From contig NZ_JAMOHZ010000005.1 in NCBI RefSeq assembly GCF_024448715.1, positions 410,512 through 474,511 of the forward strand: a stretch of 64,000 nt of DNA, given 5' to 3'. Position numbers and translations under genes: made by a program. Positions 36,601 to 46,420 of this stretch are shown piece by piece. The first letter of the stretch is position 1; every line of letters begins with the position of its first letter. The DNA is from Stutzerimonas stutzeri (GTDB taxonomy: Bacteria; Pseudomonadota; Gammaproteobacteria; Pseudomonadales; Pseudomonadaceae). Under the pieces are notes generated by a model. It was not told where the DNA came from. It saw only the letters and a list, made by a program, of their open reading frames with translations, and did not search any database.

Positions 36601-37824
36601 ATGACGGCGTATGCCAACCCGCCAACGCAGCGCTTTTCGCCGCGCGCCATTCTGCTGATCGAACTGGCACTGGCCATGGGTGGATTCGCCATTGGTACCG
36701 GCGAGTTCGCCATCATGGGATTGATGCCCAATGTTGCCCTAGGCCTGGGGATCAGCGAGCCGCAGGTCGGCAACGTAATCAGCACCTACGCGCTGGGCGT
36801 GGTGGTTGGCGCACCATTGCTGGCGATCCTCGGGGCGCGCATGTTTCGGCGGCATCTGCTGTTGCTGCTGATGACTTTTTTCGCGCTGGGCAACTTCGCC
36901 AGCGCCTTGGCACCGGATTACCACTCGCTGATGCTGTTCCGCTTCATTGCCGGCCTGCCGCACGGCGCCTATTTCGGTGTGGCGATGCTGGTGGCCGCTT
37001 CGATGGTGGCGCCGGATCAGCGCGCCAAGGCAGTTAGCCGCGTACTGGCCGGCCTGACCATCGCCATGCTGATCGGCAACCCCACCGCGACCTGGCTTGG
37101 GCAATGGCTGAGCTGGCGCTGGGCGTTCGGCCTGGTGGGTCTGATCGCCCTGTTGACGGTGCTGCTGGTGGCGATCTTCCTGCCGCTCAACCGCGACGAA
37201 CCACGCAACAACCCGATGCGCGAGTTGCGTGACTTCAACCGCAAGCAAGTCTGGCTGGCACTGGCGATCAGCTCTGTCGGATTTGCCGGCATGTTCTGCG
37301 TGTTCGCCTATCTGGCACCGACGCTGCTAGAGGTCACCGGCGTCAGCGAAAACTGGATCCCTGTAGGGCTGGCGGCTTTCGGCCTGGGCGGCATCATCGG
37401 CAACCTGTTTGGCGGCTGGCTGTTCGACCGGTTGCGCTTCAAGGCGATTCCCTTGTTGCTGCTCTGGAGCATCGCAGTGCTGCTGGTGTTCCCCTTCGCT
37501 GCCCACTCGCTGTGGACCATCCTGCCGGCCGCCTTTGCCGTCGGCACCATGGTCTCGCTGTCGCCTGCGCTGCAGACGCATCTGATGGACGTCGCCGCCG
37601 ATGCGCAAACGCTGGCAGCAGCGTCCAACCACGCCGCCTTCAATATCGCCAACGCGCTGGGTCCGTGGCTTGGCGGCCTGGCGATCACCGCAGGCCTCGG
37701 CTGGACCTCCACCGGCTACATCGGTGCCGCCACTGGCGCAGTCGGCTTGCTGGTGTTCTGGTGGGCCTGGACAGCGCAAGACGACCGTGCGAGTGCCAGC
37801 ACACCGGCTGGCGCCTGCGATTGA
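36601..37824 (+). CDS. MFS transporter, AraJ-like DHA1 family
   Basis: A 407-residue, 12-helix permease. The first helix FAIGTGEFAIMGLMPNVA and the loop GARMFRRHLLLL are typical of the AraJ/YdhP-like drug:H+ antiporter group, often annotated as sugar or drug efflux. GAGGT lies upstream of the ATG. It stands alone; substrate unknown. Confidence 0.9.
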   Translation: MTAYANPPTQRFSPRAILLIELALAMGGFAIGTGEFAIMGLMPNVALGLGISEPQVGNVISTYALGVVVGAPLLAILGARMFRRHLLLLLMTFFALGNFASALAPDYHSLMLFRFIAGLPHGAYFGVAMLVAASMVAPDQRAKAVSRVLAGLTIAMLIGNPTATWLGQWLSWRWAFGLVGLIALLTVLLVAIFLPLNRDEPRNNPMRELRDFNRKQVWLALAISSVGFAGMFCVFAYLAPTLLEVTGVSENWIPVGLAAFGLGGIIGNLFGGWLFDRLRFKAIPLLLLWSIAVLLVFPFAAHSLWTILPAAFAVGTMVSLSPALQTHLMDVAADAQTLAAASNHAAFNIANALGPWLGGLAITAGLGWTSTGYIGAATGAVGLLVFWWAWTAQDDRASASTPAGACD

Positions 37825-37966
37825 CTCCGATGCCGAAGAAATGTGACGGATAGCTTACTGCCAAGACGGCCTATCCGTTCCCGCGAAATATTTTTAACGC
37901 AGCGCTTAATTTTTCCAGACCCCGGCCGCTGTACTGGACCTTGTTTTCCAGACCGGCCCTTTGCTG

Positions 37967-39649
37967 ATGCATCTCTCCCTGAAACAGAAAATGATTCTTC
38001 TGGCGCTGCTGCCTGTGTTGCTGCTCGCGCTGGTGTTGTGTGGCGGGACGGCGAAGATCCTGGCCGACCGTGCCGAAACTGAAATCGCCCACACGCGTGA
38101 ACGGCTGATGGCGCAGAGCAAAAAGGAGCTGAAAGGCTACGTCGAGGTAGCGCTCACCGCCATCGCCGACCTCTACGAGGATTCGCCCAGCGGCGACATG
38201 ACCGCACGCGCAGAAGCCATCGAACGGTTGTCACGCATCAAGTTCGACAATGCCGGCTATTTCTACGGCCACGACTCGAACATCGTTCGACTATTCCGCG
38301 GCACCAACCCGGACGGTGTCGGTACCAGCATGAAGGATCGTCGCGATCAGCAAGGCATGCTGATCAATACCGAGCTGGTGCGAGCCGCGAAGGACGGCAG
38401 TCATTACCTGCGGTACTTTTCATCGATGCCAGGCAAGGACAGCGTGCTGCTGCCGAAGCTGTCTTACAACTACTATCTGCCGAAGTGGGATCTGGCCATC
38501 GGCACCTCGATCAACATCGACAGTATCGACGCCGAGCTAGAGCAGATTCAGACGCAGATCGATGAGCGAATCGAGGCCATCGTGACCAGCACGCTGGTGC
38601 TGGCTGCCATCATGCTGGCGGTGCTTGGCCTCGTGGGGTTGGCACTGAGCAACTCGATTGTGAGACCGATTCAGCGCATCAAGGACAACCTCGACGATAT
38701 TGCCGCCGGCGAAGGCGACCTGACCCACCGGTTGCAGATCACCAGCCAGGACGAAGTAGGCGAACTGGCGTCTTCGTTCAACCGCTTCGTCGAAAAGATT
38801 CACGGCATGGTCAGTCAGATGGTCGAGGTGACCACTCAACTGACTCAGCTGGTTGGCGAGGTGGCGGAGCAGGCGCGGCGCTCCGAAGCAGCCATGGCGC
38901 AGCAGCGTCAGGAAACCGATCAGGTCGCGACCGCCATTCATGAAATGTCCGCCGCTGCGCAGGAAGTCGCGCAGAGCGCGCAGAATGCCGCCAGCGCGGC
39001 GCAGCAGACCGATCAGGAAGGCCAGGACGCCAAACGCGTCGTCAACATCAGCGTTCAGCGTATTCATGCCCTGGTGCAGGACATCCGCGAGAGCGGCGCA
39101 TCCATCGACAATTTGCGCGAGGACGTGGACTCGATCGTCAATGTGCTGGGCGTGATCCGCTCGATTGCCGACCAGACCAATCTGCTGGCGCTCAATGCGG
39201 CCATCGAGGCGGCACGTGCCGGCGAAGCAGGCCGCGGCTTTGCCGTGGTGGCAGACGAGGTTCGTGCGCTGGCCAGCCGGACTCAGCAGAGCACCCAGGA
39301 AATCCAGGGCATGATCGACCGACTGGAGCAAGGCACGCAGAGCGCCGTCAACGCCATGACCCGCTCCAGCGAAGCGGGTGAGAGCAGCAGCGAACAGGCC
39401 AACCGTGCTGGCGTTTCGCTAGACGCCATCGCCCAACTCATCGGCACCATCAACGCAATGAACGCACAAATCGCCAGCGCCGCCGAAGAACAGACCTCGG
39501 TTGCCGAGGAGATCAACCGCAGCGTGCATCAGATCGCCATGTCCGTCGATCAGGTCGCCGACGAGACCCAGCAAGGCGCGCAGACCGCACGCAACCTGGA
39601 GCAGCTGGGTAATCGCCTGGGGTCGCTGGTTAAGCAGTTCCGGATCTGA
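37967..39649 (+). CDS. Methyl-accepting chemotaxis protein with periplasmic Cache domain
   Basis: A 560-residue receptor feeding the CheA/CheW pathway. Membrane helix 1 at about 9-28, a periplasmic single Cache (sCache_2-like) domain of about 150 residues with [13 protein letters not shown] and [14 protein letters not shown], helix 2 at about 195-220, HAMP at 220-272, and a signalling domain with the conserved hairpin [22 protein letters not shown] two codons upstream is possible but ATG at 37967 is preferred; no clear ribosome site is visible for either. Ligand unknown; related Cache receptors sense organic acids. Confidence 0.9.
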   Translation: MHLSLKQKMILLALLPVLLLALVLCGGTAKILADRAETEIAHTRERLMAQSKKELKGYVEVALTAIADLYEDSPSGDMTARAEAIERLSRIKFDNAGYFYGHDSNIVRLFRGTNPDGVGTSMKDRRDQQGMLINTELVRAAKDGSHYLRYFSSMPGKDSVLLPKLSYNYYLPKWDLAIGTSINIDSIDAELEQIQTQIDERIEAIVTSTLVLAAIMLAVLGLVGLALSNSIVRPIQRIKDNLDDIAAGEGDLTHRLQITSQDEVGELASSFNRFVEKIHGMVSQMVEVTTQLTQLVGEVAEQARRSEAAMAQQRQETDQVATAIHEMSAAAQEVAQSAQNAASAAQQTDQEGQDAKRVVNISVQRIHALVQDIRESGASIDNLREDVDSIVNVLGVIRSIADQTNLLALNAAIEAARAGEAGRGFAVVADEVRALASRTQQSTQEIQGMIDRLEQGTQSAVNAMTRSSEAGESSSEQANRAGVSLDAIAQLIGTINAMNAQIASAAEEQTSVAEEINRSVHQIAMSVDQVADETQQGAQTARNLEQLGNRLGSLVKQFRI

Positions 39650-39727
39650 CGGCCAGCGATCTGATCGTGTCGCACCAGTGACGAGTAACGGTCAGGCTAT
39701 CCAGCGAAACTGTCATAGCACTTAGCG

Positions 39728-39749
39728 GGCCGCCGAAAGGTCGGCGGCC
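39728..39749 (+). terminator. Hairpin after the chemoreceptor gene
   Basis: GGCCGCCGA and TCGGCGGCC form a 9-bp perfect stem with an AAGG loop, about 80 bp after the receptor stop. There is no U-run, so termination would be weak or factor-assisted. Confidence 0.4.
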
Positions 39750-39850
39750 TGCCGTCCAACATCAAGTAACCAATCAGCCGTCGGCGCCTCTTGCAGATGG
39801 GGCGGTCACGAGTCCCAATTAACGCTCCTGCTTAGCCAATAGTGAGCGCC

Positions 39851-40792
39851 ATGCCGAACGCCGTTTTTCGCCAATCCAGACTCAGGCTGCTGTGTCTGCT
39901 GCTTGGCAGCATCCTGCTCGCCAGCCTACCTGTCGGCTGCTCGATGCTCGAACAGAAGGAACGCGAACTGGTGTTCCGCATCGAACCCGGCACCGCCAGT
40001 TGGTATCGCGGATTGCCGAGTGGTGTCGAGGAGCTGGAATTGACCGCGCCGGCGTTCGGTGACGATCAGAATATCCATGCTTGGTGGTGGCCTGCCGAAC
40101 AGGCTGACGCGCCCGCCATGCTCTATCTGCATGGCTCGCGCTGGAATCTCACCGGCCACCTGTTCCGCCTCGAGCAGGTTCGCTCGCTGGGCTTTTCAGT
40201 GCTGGCCATCGACTATCGCGGGTTCGGCAAGAGCGTTGGCGAGCTGCCTTCCGAAGCCAGCGTTTACCAGGACGCGCGCATCGCCTGGGATCACTTGAAA
40301 AAGCTCCAGCCCGACGCTGACAAGCGCCTGATTTACGGTCATTCGTTGGGCGGAGCGGTAGCGGTGGATCTGGCCGCCGAGCTTGGTCGCGAGGCCGAAC
40401 GTCGCCGCGAGACACCGGAGGCGCGCGCACTGATCATCGAGTCCACCTTCACCAACCTTGCTGATATCGCTACCGAAGTGGCCGACACGCCCTGGCCAAT
40501 CCGCTGGCTCGTCTCACAGAAGTTCGATTCCATCGACAAGATCGATCAAGTCGGCATGCCGTTGCTGGTGGTGCACGGCACTGCGGATAGATACGTGCCG
40601 GCACGCTTCAGCGAAGAACTCTATGACGCCGCTCAGCAGCCCAAACGCCTGCTGCTGATTGAAGGCGGCTCCCACAACAACAGCATGCGGGTTGGCCGGC
40701 AGGCCTATCGCAACGCTTTGGACGATCTGCTCGATGAAGACGGCAAGCAGCTAGGCGACGCGACGATGCGCGCCCAAGGCGCGGCGGGGTAA
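39851..40792 (+). CDS. Alpha/beta hydrolase, probable lipoprotein
   Basis: A 313-residue serine hydrolase with a signal peptide whose lipobox-like end is LPVGC (C30). The nucleophile elbow is GHSLGG with S165, and AIDYRGFGKS and VVHGTADRYVPARFSEELY supply the oxyanion and Asp regions; the His is in GGSHNN. It resembles the BEM46/YfhR-type hydrolases. The start could also be GTG at 39842. Convergent with another hydrolase gene, 10 bp apart. Substrate unknown. Confidence 0.83.
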   Translation: MPNAVFRQSRLRLLCLLLGSILLASLPVGCSMLEQKERELVFRIEPGTASWYRGLPSGVEELELTAPAFGDDQNIHAWWWPAEQADAPAMLYLHGSRWNLTGHLFRLEQVRSLGFSVLAIDYRGFGKSVGELPSEASVYQDARIAWDHLKKLQPDADKRLIYGHSLGGAVAVDLAAELGREAERRRETPEARALIIESTFTNLADIATEVADTPWPIRWLVSQKFDSIDKIDQVGMPLLVVHGTADRYVPARFSEELYDAAQQPKRLLLIEGGSHNNSMRVGRQAYRNALDDLLDEDGKQLGDATMRAQGAAG

Positions 40793-40802
40793 AACAGCAT
40801 CG

Positions 40803-41735
40803 TCAACTGGGATCAGCAGCGAGCTCGACGGTGACAGGCGCTTCAGGCGCAAGGGCTTCGTACAGCGGCCAGGGATTGTGGCCCGTGCCGATCCATTCCA
40901 GCGTGGATTGCCAGAAGCCCTCGCGGTGGCGCTCACGGAACAGGTCGAAGTGCCCAACTTCCTGCATCCCCAACGCCCCGGGGCTGAGCTGGACGTGCTG
41001 CCTGTGGCTGTTGCGGTAGTAATCCAGGCCACGGCGAATCGCCGGTGGGGTTCCGTACTCGTCGTCACTCATGCTGATCGCCAGAATCGGCGCACGAATC
41101 GCCGCAAAGCGCTGCAGCACCTCATCGCGCTCGTGTAATGGGTAGCTGGCCTCCAGCCGCGACCGGCGAAATGCCCATTCCAACGCTACACCCGAAGGCA
41201 GATCTTCCAGCCAGCCCAGCCGTCGTCCTGGAAAGTAACCGCACAGCACGGTCACCGCGGGCATGAATAGATGCCATTTGGCGAACATCTGCCAGCGCTG
41301 CGCAGCGTCGTAGTCCCGCCAGTAGGCATACTGCGCACCGACGCTGAGAAAGCGATCCACCTGTGTCGCCGCAGCGGCGAATCCCGGTAGAAAGCCGCCA
41401 ATGCTGTGCCCCACCGCCACGAGCAGACCATCAGCGTCGCGCTGACGCATCCAGCTCACGGCCGCATCGAAGTCGTAAGCGCCCCAGTCGCGCCAGCGGA
41501 TGCCTGTGCCGCGCAAGCTCGTCGGTCGCGAGCCACCGATACCACGGTAGTCGTAAGTCAGCACCGCGTAGCCCTGCTCGCAGAGAAAGCTCGCGTACCG
41601 CGCGTAGTAGCGCGCCAGCACGCCGGTCGCGCTACTGACGACCACCGAGCCGCGCAGTGTACCGTCGCGGGGTAACCAGAGTTGCGCGGCGAGCTGATAA
41701 CCATCGCGGCACGGTAGAAAGATGTGCTTGGGCAT
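40803..41735 (-). CDS. Alpha/beta hydrolase family protein
   Basis: A 310-residue cytosolic hydrolase-like protein. DYRGIGGSRP and the nucleophile motif GHSIGG are present, and the C-terminal MQEVGHFDLFRERHREGFW carries the catalytic His. It matches the COG4757-type predicted hydrolases. The ATG at 41735 has GGAG about 14 bases upstream; an in-frame ATG nine codons earlier is the alternative. Substrate unknown. Confidence 0.83.
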   Translation of the reverse strand: MPKHIFLPCRDGYQLAAQLWLPRDGTLRGSVVVSSATGVLARYYARYASFLCEQGYAVLTYDYRGIGGSRPTSLRGTGIRWRDWGAYDFDAAVSWMRQRDADGLLVAVGHSIGGFLPGFAAAATQVDRFLSVGAQYAYWRDYDAAQRWQMFAKWHLFMPAVTVLCGYFPGRRLGWLEDLPSGVALEWAFRRSRLEASYPLHERDEVLQRFAAIRAPILAISMSDDEYGTPPAIRRGLDYYRNSHRQHVQLSPGALGMQEVGHFDLFRERHREGFWQSTLEWIGTGHNPWPLYEALAPEAPVTVELAADPS

Positions 41736-42108
41736 AGCTGATCGTCGCTCCGTGGACCTCATGCAACCTTGCCCGCTCGGGCGACATTTGGCCAGCGCAG
41801 CTGCACGAGATCATGGCGCTGCCGACCACCGACTGGCGGATTAGAAATACCTGAAGCTGACCCTCCCCTTCTTCATCTGCCGAAGAAGCGTGCCTGCGAT
41901 GAAGCACGCCAACCAAGTCCACAACGTAACGCAACAGCTTTCAGTGCAGGACGCCGACAGCGAACGGAGCGGGACCCCAGCGGTCAATCTTCGAACGACG
42001 TGCGCGTCACAGCGGCATTGGCCGAGACGACCGGTTCCATTCCTCCCATCTGCTCGTAGCTGCCTCCGCCAAGGCGGCGATAGCCATACCGGCAATCCGG
42101 AGTGATTC
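41736..42108. other. 373-bp intergenic region
   Basis: Divergent promoter region between a hydrolase gene and an SLC13 permease. Short open frames on both strands have no ribosome site or recognisable product. A small hairpin (CCGCC/GGCGG near 42066-42079) is the only structure noticed, followed by the GGAG of the permease gene. Confidence 0.4.
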
Positions 42109-43965
42109 ATGCAGAGCGATCAGCTGACCGTATTCGCCGTGCTGGCTGTGACCCTGGGGTTGTTCGCGTGGAATCGCTTGCGTTACGACATCGTCGCGCT
42201 CGGCGCCCTGTTGGTTGTCACGCTGGCAGGCATCGTGCCGCCGGAGAAGGCATTCATGGGCCTTGGGCATCCAGCGGTCATCACTGTCGCCGCCGTGCTG
42301 GTACTCAGTCGCGGGCTGCTCAACGGTGGTGTGGTGGACTCGATGGCGCGTCATCTGACCAAAGTCGGTGACCGGCCCTGGGCTCAGGTGCTGACGCTCA
42401 CCGGCATCGTCGCACTGTGCTCGGGCTTCATGAACAACGTCGGCGCCCTGGCGTTGTTCATGCCGGTGGCGATTTGGATGTCTCGCCAGAATGGCCGCTC
42501 GCCGTCTTATCTTTTGATGCCGCTGGCGTTCGGTTCACTGCTTGGCGGCACCCTGACACTCATCGGCACGCCGCCTAACATCATCATTGCCGGTTACAGG
42601 CGCGAAGTCGGTGAAGCGCCGTTCGGCATGTTCGATTTTCTCCCAGTGGGTCTGGCGATCACGATCGCCGGCGTTCTGCTCATTGCCCTGCTTTGGCGTC
42701 TGACGCCGCGCCGCGAGAACCCTAACGGTGATCAGCAGTTGTTCGAGATCAGCGCATACCTGACCGAGCTGAAGCTACCGGAAGGGAGCAAATACGCCGG
42801 CCGCACCCTGCACGAACTGATGGTCGCTGGCGGTGAAGATGACCTGCTGATCACCGCGCTGATACGTGGTGATCAGCAACTGCGAATGCCCTCGATGTAT
42901 GAAGTCTTGCGCGACGATGACGTTCTGTTAGTCGAATGTGATTCGGACAGCCTCAAGGCCTTTCTCGACGCGACGAAAATGGACTTGGCCGCCCACGCTG
43001 ACGGCGAAGCGGAAGCGCGCGAAAAAGCCGAACAAGAGAAGCAGGCAGAGAAGACAGGAGACAAGGACAAGCAGACAGAGGCCGAGGCAGCCAGAAAGGA
43101 CCATCACAGCGAACAAGCCCTGGCCGAAGCCATCGTCACGCCGCAATCATCGCTAGTCGGCACCACCGCGACCGGCCTCGCCCTGCGCGAGCGCCACGGT
43201 GTCAATATCCTCGCTGTGGCCCGTCAGGGTCAGCGCTTGCAGCAGAGACTGAGCAAGATCCGTTTTGCTGCGGGCGACATTCTGCTGTTGCAGACGCGCG
43301 AGGACCAATTGCAGTCGACATTGAACGGTCTTGGCTGTCTGCCCCTGGCCTCGCGGGGCCTGCGCATTACCACACCACGCCAGGTATGGTTGGCCGGTGG
43401 CATTTTTGCTGCCGCGCTGGTGCTGATTGCGGCGGGGCTGATGCCGGCCTCGATAGCGCTTGTGGGCGCGGCGCTGTTGATGATCCTAACGGGACTGGTG
43501 CCCACCGGAGACATTTACAAAAGCATCGATATGTCGATCATCGTCCTGATCGCCGCGATGATGCCGATCGGCGAGGCGCTGGAAAGCACGGGCGGTTCGC
43601 AGCTGATCGCCGATGCCCTGCTTGAGGTCGGTCAGGCCGCACCGCCGGCAGCGACCATCGCGATACTCATGGCCGGCGTAATGCTACTGACCAATGTCGT
43701 CAACAACGCGGCCGCCGCCGTGCTCGCTGCGCCGGTCGCGATCAGCCTGGCGCAAGGTATGAATGCCTCAGCCGATCCGCTGCTGATGGCGGTTGCGATC
43801 GGCTCGTCGTGCGCTTTCCTCACGCCTATCGGACATCAATCGAACACATTGGTGATGGCGCCGGGCGGTTACCGCTTCGGTGACTATTGGCGCCTGGGTC
43901 TGCCGTTGTCGATTCTCGTGGTGCTGGTGGCTGTGCCAACCATTCTCTGGGTCTGGCCGCTCTAG
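42109..43965 (+). CDS. SLC13/DASS family permease with two RCK_C domains
   Basis: A 618-residue inner-membrane transporter of the divalent anion:Na+ symporter group. N-terminal helices carry GFMNNVGALALFMPVAIWMS and LIGTPPNIIIAGY; C-terminal helices carry the matching TNVVNNAAAAVLAAPVAIS and LTPIGHQSNTLVM. Between them are two TrkA-C (RCK_C) domains at about 220-285 and 345-410, joined by a highly charged Glu/Lys-rich stretch at about 290-340. GGAG lies 7 bases before the ATG. Substrate (sulfate, dicarboxylate or other) cannot be told. Confidence 0.9.
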   Translation: MQSDQLTVFAVLAVTLGLFAWNRLRYDIVALGALLVVTLAGIVPPEKAFMGLGHPAVITVAAVLVLSRGLLNGGVVDSMARHLTKVGDRPWAQVLTLTGIVALCSGFMNNVGALALFMPVAIWMSRQNGRSPSYLLMPLAFGSLLGGTLTLIGTPPNIIIAGYRREVGEAPFGMFDFLPVGLAITIAGVLLIALLWRLTPRRENPNGDQQLFEISAYLTELKLPEGSKYAGRTLHELMVAGGEDDLLITALIRGDQQLRMPSMYEVLRDDDVLLVECDSDSLKAFLDATKMDLAAHADGEAEAREKAEQEKQAEKTGDKDKQTEAEAARKDHHSEQALAEAIVTPQSSLVGTTATGLALRERHGVNILAVARQGQRLQQRLSKIRFAAGDILLLQTREDQLQSTLNGLGCLPLASRGLRITTPRQVWLAGGIFAAALVLIAAGLMPASIALVGAALLMILTGLVPTGDIYKSIDMSIIVLIAAMMPIGEALESTGGSQLIADALLEVGQAAPPAATIAILMAGVMLLTNVVNNAAAAVLAAPVAISLAQGMNASADPLLMAVAIGSSCAFLTPIGHQSNTLVMAPGGYRFGDYWRLGLPLSILVVLVAVPTILWVWPL

Positions 43966-43986
43966 TCAGATGATTTGCAGCCGGCA

Positions 43987-44008
43987 CCGGCGGCATCGCT
44001 ACCGCCGG
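43987..44008. terminator. Hairpin between convergent SLC13 and hydrolase genes
   Basis: CCGGCGG (43987-43993) and CCGCCGG (44002-44008) form a GC-rich stem in the 55-bp gap between two convergent stops. No U-run. Confidence 0.4.
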
Positions 44009-44020
44009 CGCAACCACTGC

Positions 44021-45034
44021 TCAGCGCGACCTGAGCCCATTCAGCAACGCCTTGTGAAACACCTGCGGCGCCTCGACCTGCGGCGAATGGCCAAGCTCGG
44101 GGAATGGCACCAGCGTGGCCTCGGGGATCAGTGCGGCGGCCTGCCGACCTAGCTCCGGATAATTGCCAAGGCGTTGCGCCACCTCGTCGGGCGCGCGGTT
44201 GGCGCCGGGCGCGGTGCGGTCCTTGCCGCCGATCAGCAACAATGTCGGCATGCTGATCTTCTCGAATTCATGAATTACCGGCTGGGTGAAGAGCATTTCC
44301 GTCGTTTGCGCCTGGTTCCAGGCGACAATCTCCTTGCCCTCCCCGGCGTACATGCCGGCCAGCATGTTCACCCAACGGTCGTACTCGGGCTTCCAGTTGC
44401 CGTTGTAGTAGAACTTCTGTTGATAGGCTTTGATCTTGTCGAAGTCGGTTTTCAGCTCGCCCTGGTACAACTGGTCGATCGGTGCATACGGCACGCCCTC
44501 CGCCTGCCAGTCTTCCAGGCCGATGGGGTTGACCAGCACCAGTTGCTCAACCATTCGGGGGTAATTCAACGCAAAGCGCGCCGCCAGCATGCCGCCCATG
44601 GAGTGGCCAATGACGGTGACCCGATCCACGTCCAGCGATTGCAGCAGCGCCTGGGTGTTATGCGCCAGCTGAGCGAAGCTGAACTGATAACCCTGCGGTT
44701 TGCTGGAGCTGCAAAAACCGATCTGGTCCGGCGCAATCACCCGGTAGCCATTTTGCGAAAGCACCGCGATGGTCTCTTGCCAGGTCGCGGCGCAGAAATT
44801 CTTGCCATGTAGCAGCACAACGGTGCGGCCATTGGCCTTTCCCTCGGGTTCAACATCCATATAGGCCATGGACAGCGCCTTCTCCTGCGATGAGAACTCG
44901 TAGCGCTCGATGGGATGCGGATAGCTGAAGCCTTCCAGCTGCGGTCCATAGACCGGCCGTTGCTCGGCATGCAGCGAGGGGACCAGCGCGAGGCCGGCGG
45001 CAAACATCAACGAGGACATGGCTTTCTTCACCAT
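44021..45034 (-). CDS. Secreted alpha/beta hydrolase
   Basis: A 337-residue hydrolase with an N-terminal signal peptide (KKAMSSLMFAAGLALVPSLHA, cleavage near residue 23). The nucleophile motif is GHSMGG, the oxyanion region LLHGKNFCAATW, the acid LLIGGKDRTAPG and the His ELGHSPQVEAP. The start at 45034 has AAGGAG and gives the signal peptide; the longer frame upstream is rejected. Similar to epoxide hydrolase/haloperoxidase-like periplasmic enzymes; substrate unknown. Confidence 0.87.
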   Translation of the reverse strand: MVKKAMSSLMFAAGLALVPSLHAEQRPVYGPQLEGFSYPHPIERYEFSSQEKALSMAYMDVEPEGKANGRTVVLLHGKNFCAATWQETIAVLSQNGYRVIAPDQIGFCSSSKPQGYQFSFAQLAHNTQALLQSLDVDRVTVIGHSMGGMLAARFALNYPRMVEQLVLVNPIGLEDWQAEGVPYAPIDQLYQGELKTDFDKIKAYQQKFYYNGNWKPEYDRWVNMLAGMYAGEGKEIVAWNQAQTTEMLFTQPVIHEFEKISMPTLLLIGGKDRTAPGANRAPDEVAQRLGNYPELGRQAAALIPEATLVPFPELGHSPQVEAPQVFHKALLNGLRSR

Positions 45035-45257
45035 CGACTCCTTGTAGCGGCAGCGCGGCCGCATGTCATTGGGATCGCCGCTGCATGTCGTGGCGACAGC
45101 CAGACACGACCCTCCGGCTGGGCGCCAGCGGCTCAAGCACAACGGTTCTGACCAATGGGAGCACAAAAACCGCACAAGCGTTCGGCGAGGAATGTTTCGC
45201 GGTTATTCAATGAACCGCGGCAACCTTGCGGTCACCGCGCGGCCGTGTACACGTCGA

Positions 45258-45686
45258 TTACGGGGCCTCGACCTGCTGGATATCGAAAGCGATGCGGTTG
45301 TCGACGCTGATGCGAAAGTACAGCGTCTCGCCAGTTTCCACCCGCGCGGCCTTCTCACGTAGCAGGTTACCCATGCCGCACAGGGTGTCGTCTTCGGGGT
45401 CGGATTCGATGCTGACGATGCGCATACCCGCCGGCACCTGCAGCCGAACCTGTTCGCCGACGTGAATGCGCGCGGCAATCTTGCGATCGACCATCACCGC
45501 CACGTAACAACCACCGCCGCGCAGGCCGAAGTCGCGCGTCACCACCACCTCGCCACCGTTTGTTATGGGCGTCTGGTAACCGCGCAAGCGCTCGTCCGGC
45601 ACTGGCTTGATGTCCTCGGGGTCAGCCTGCCAGGACGAGCAGCCAGCTAGCGCCAGCAGAGGGATAAGTACAAGGATCAAGCGCAT
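45258..45686 (-). CDS. Small lipoprotein
   Basis: A 142-residue protein with a clear lipoprotein signal, LLALAGC (C16), so it is anchored in the membrane after processing. The mature part is beta-rich, with GGGCYVAVMVDRKIAARIHVGE and PAGMRIVSIESDP, resembling DUF2846-like folds. Two further Cys could form a disulfide. Function unknown. Confidence 0.75.
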   Translation of the reverse strand: MRLILVLIPLLALAGCSSWQADPEDIKPVPDERLRGYQTPITNGGEVVVTRDFGLRGGGCYVAVMVDRKIAARIHVGEQVRLQVPAGMRIVSIESDPEDDTLCGMGNLLREKAARVETGETLYFRISVDNRIAFDIQQVEAP

Positions 45687-45772
45687 GCGGGGCTCTCCGG
45701 TCGATCAGCGAAGCGGTAATGGTATGACAGGTTTGTTCGCTCGCCGTGCGGAAAAGATGCGCTGCCATGAAT

Positions 45773-45994
45773 CTAGCGGGTCGACACCGGATGATAGCTT
45801 CCTGGATATGGCCGCTCTTCCTCGAGCCCACCGTCGCGCCGATAGATCTCGACCGAGGCGGTTTTGTCGGCCATGAGCCTGTCCAGTTCGGTGAACATTT
45901 CATCCTTGGTCAGGGTACGCAGCAGCGTTTCCTGTGATTGCGGGTCGGTCAGCTCCCAACCCATCGGGGTGGGGTTCACGTGGTATTTGTCCAT
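45773..45994 (-). CDS. DUF2188-like small protein
   Basis: A 73-residue protein beginning MDKYHVNPTPMGWELTD and ending with SVEIYRRDGGLEEERPYPGS. The pattern yHV...GW...IhrrDG.i.EErtYp is that of the DUF2188 family. Function not known. Good AGGAGCG-type ribosome site upstream. Lies in a run of small leftward genes. Confidence 0.75.
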   Translation of the reverse strand: MDKYHVNPTPMGWELTDPQSQETLLRTLTKDEMFTELDRLMADKTASVEIYRRDGGLEEERPYPGSYHPVSTR

Positions 45995-46067
45995 GCTGCG
46001 CTCCTGTTTCCGTGACTAAACGTATGGACTCGACGTGCAGACATCGCGGCAATCGAGCATTAGCGGA

Positions 46068-46220
46068 CTAGCCCCGGCTGTCGTCGTCGCCTTCAATTTC
46101 AGTGTCGTCGAAATCCGGATCCTCACCGGCTTCCTTATCGCCGGCGTCGGTCATGGTGACGTCCGGCAGGTCGTCGGCCTGCTTGTCTTGCTCACGCTGA
46201 GTCTGATCGCTCTGGCTCAT
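46068..46220 (-). CDS. 50-residue highly acidic microprotein
   Basis: A 50-codon ORF with a clear ribosome site (CGAGGT, 4 bases before the ATG). The product begins MSQSDQTQREQDKQADDLPD and is dominated by Asp and Glu (about one third of residues), with no hydrophobic core, so it is predicted disordered. Codon use matches neighbours. It sits 73 bp upstream of the DUF2188-like gene on the same strand. Function unknown. Confidence 0.6.
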   Translation of the reverse strand: MSQSDQTQREQDKQADDLPDVTMTDAGDKEAGEDPDFDDTEIEGDDDSRG

Positions 46221-46420
46221 AGCTACCTCGTTGCAGTGGTTCGATAGGGTCTACCGATTGGAGCAACAGCCGGCTAATCGCGTTCGCCTGCCCGCTTGCC
46301 GGCGGTCCGATCGTCCCGCGGCGATGAAAAGATGCGCCGCCTCGCCCAACTTGAGATTGCAGCGACCCCAGGACTCCACCACACTGCCGACAATCCCATC
46401 TTTGTCCGGAGCTGCCTGCC

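Noticed and set aside
41890..42105. Open frame of about 70 codons directly before the SLC13 gene
   Set aside because: No ribosome site and polar random-looking composition; likely chance in a promoter region.
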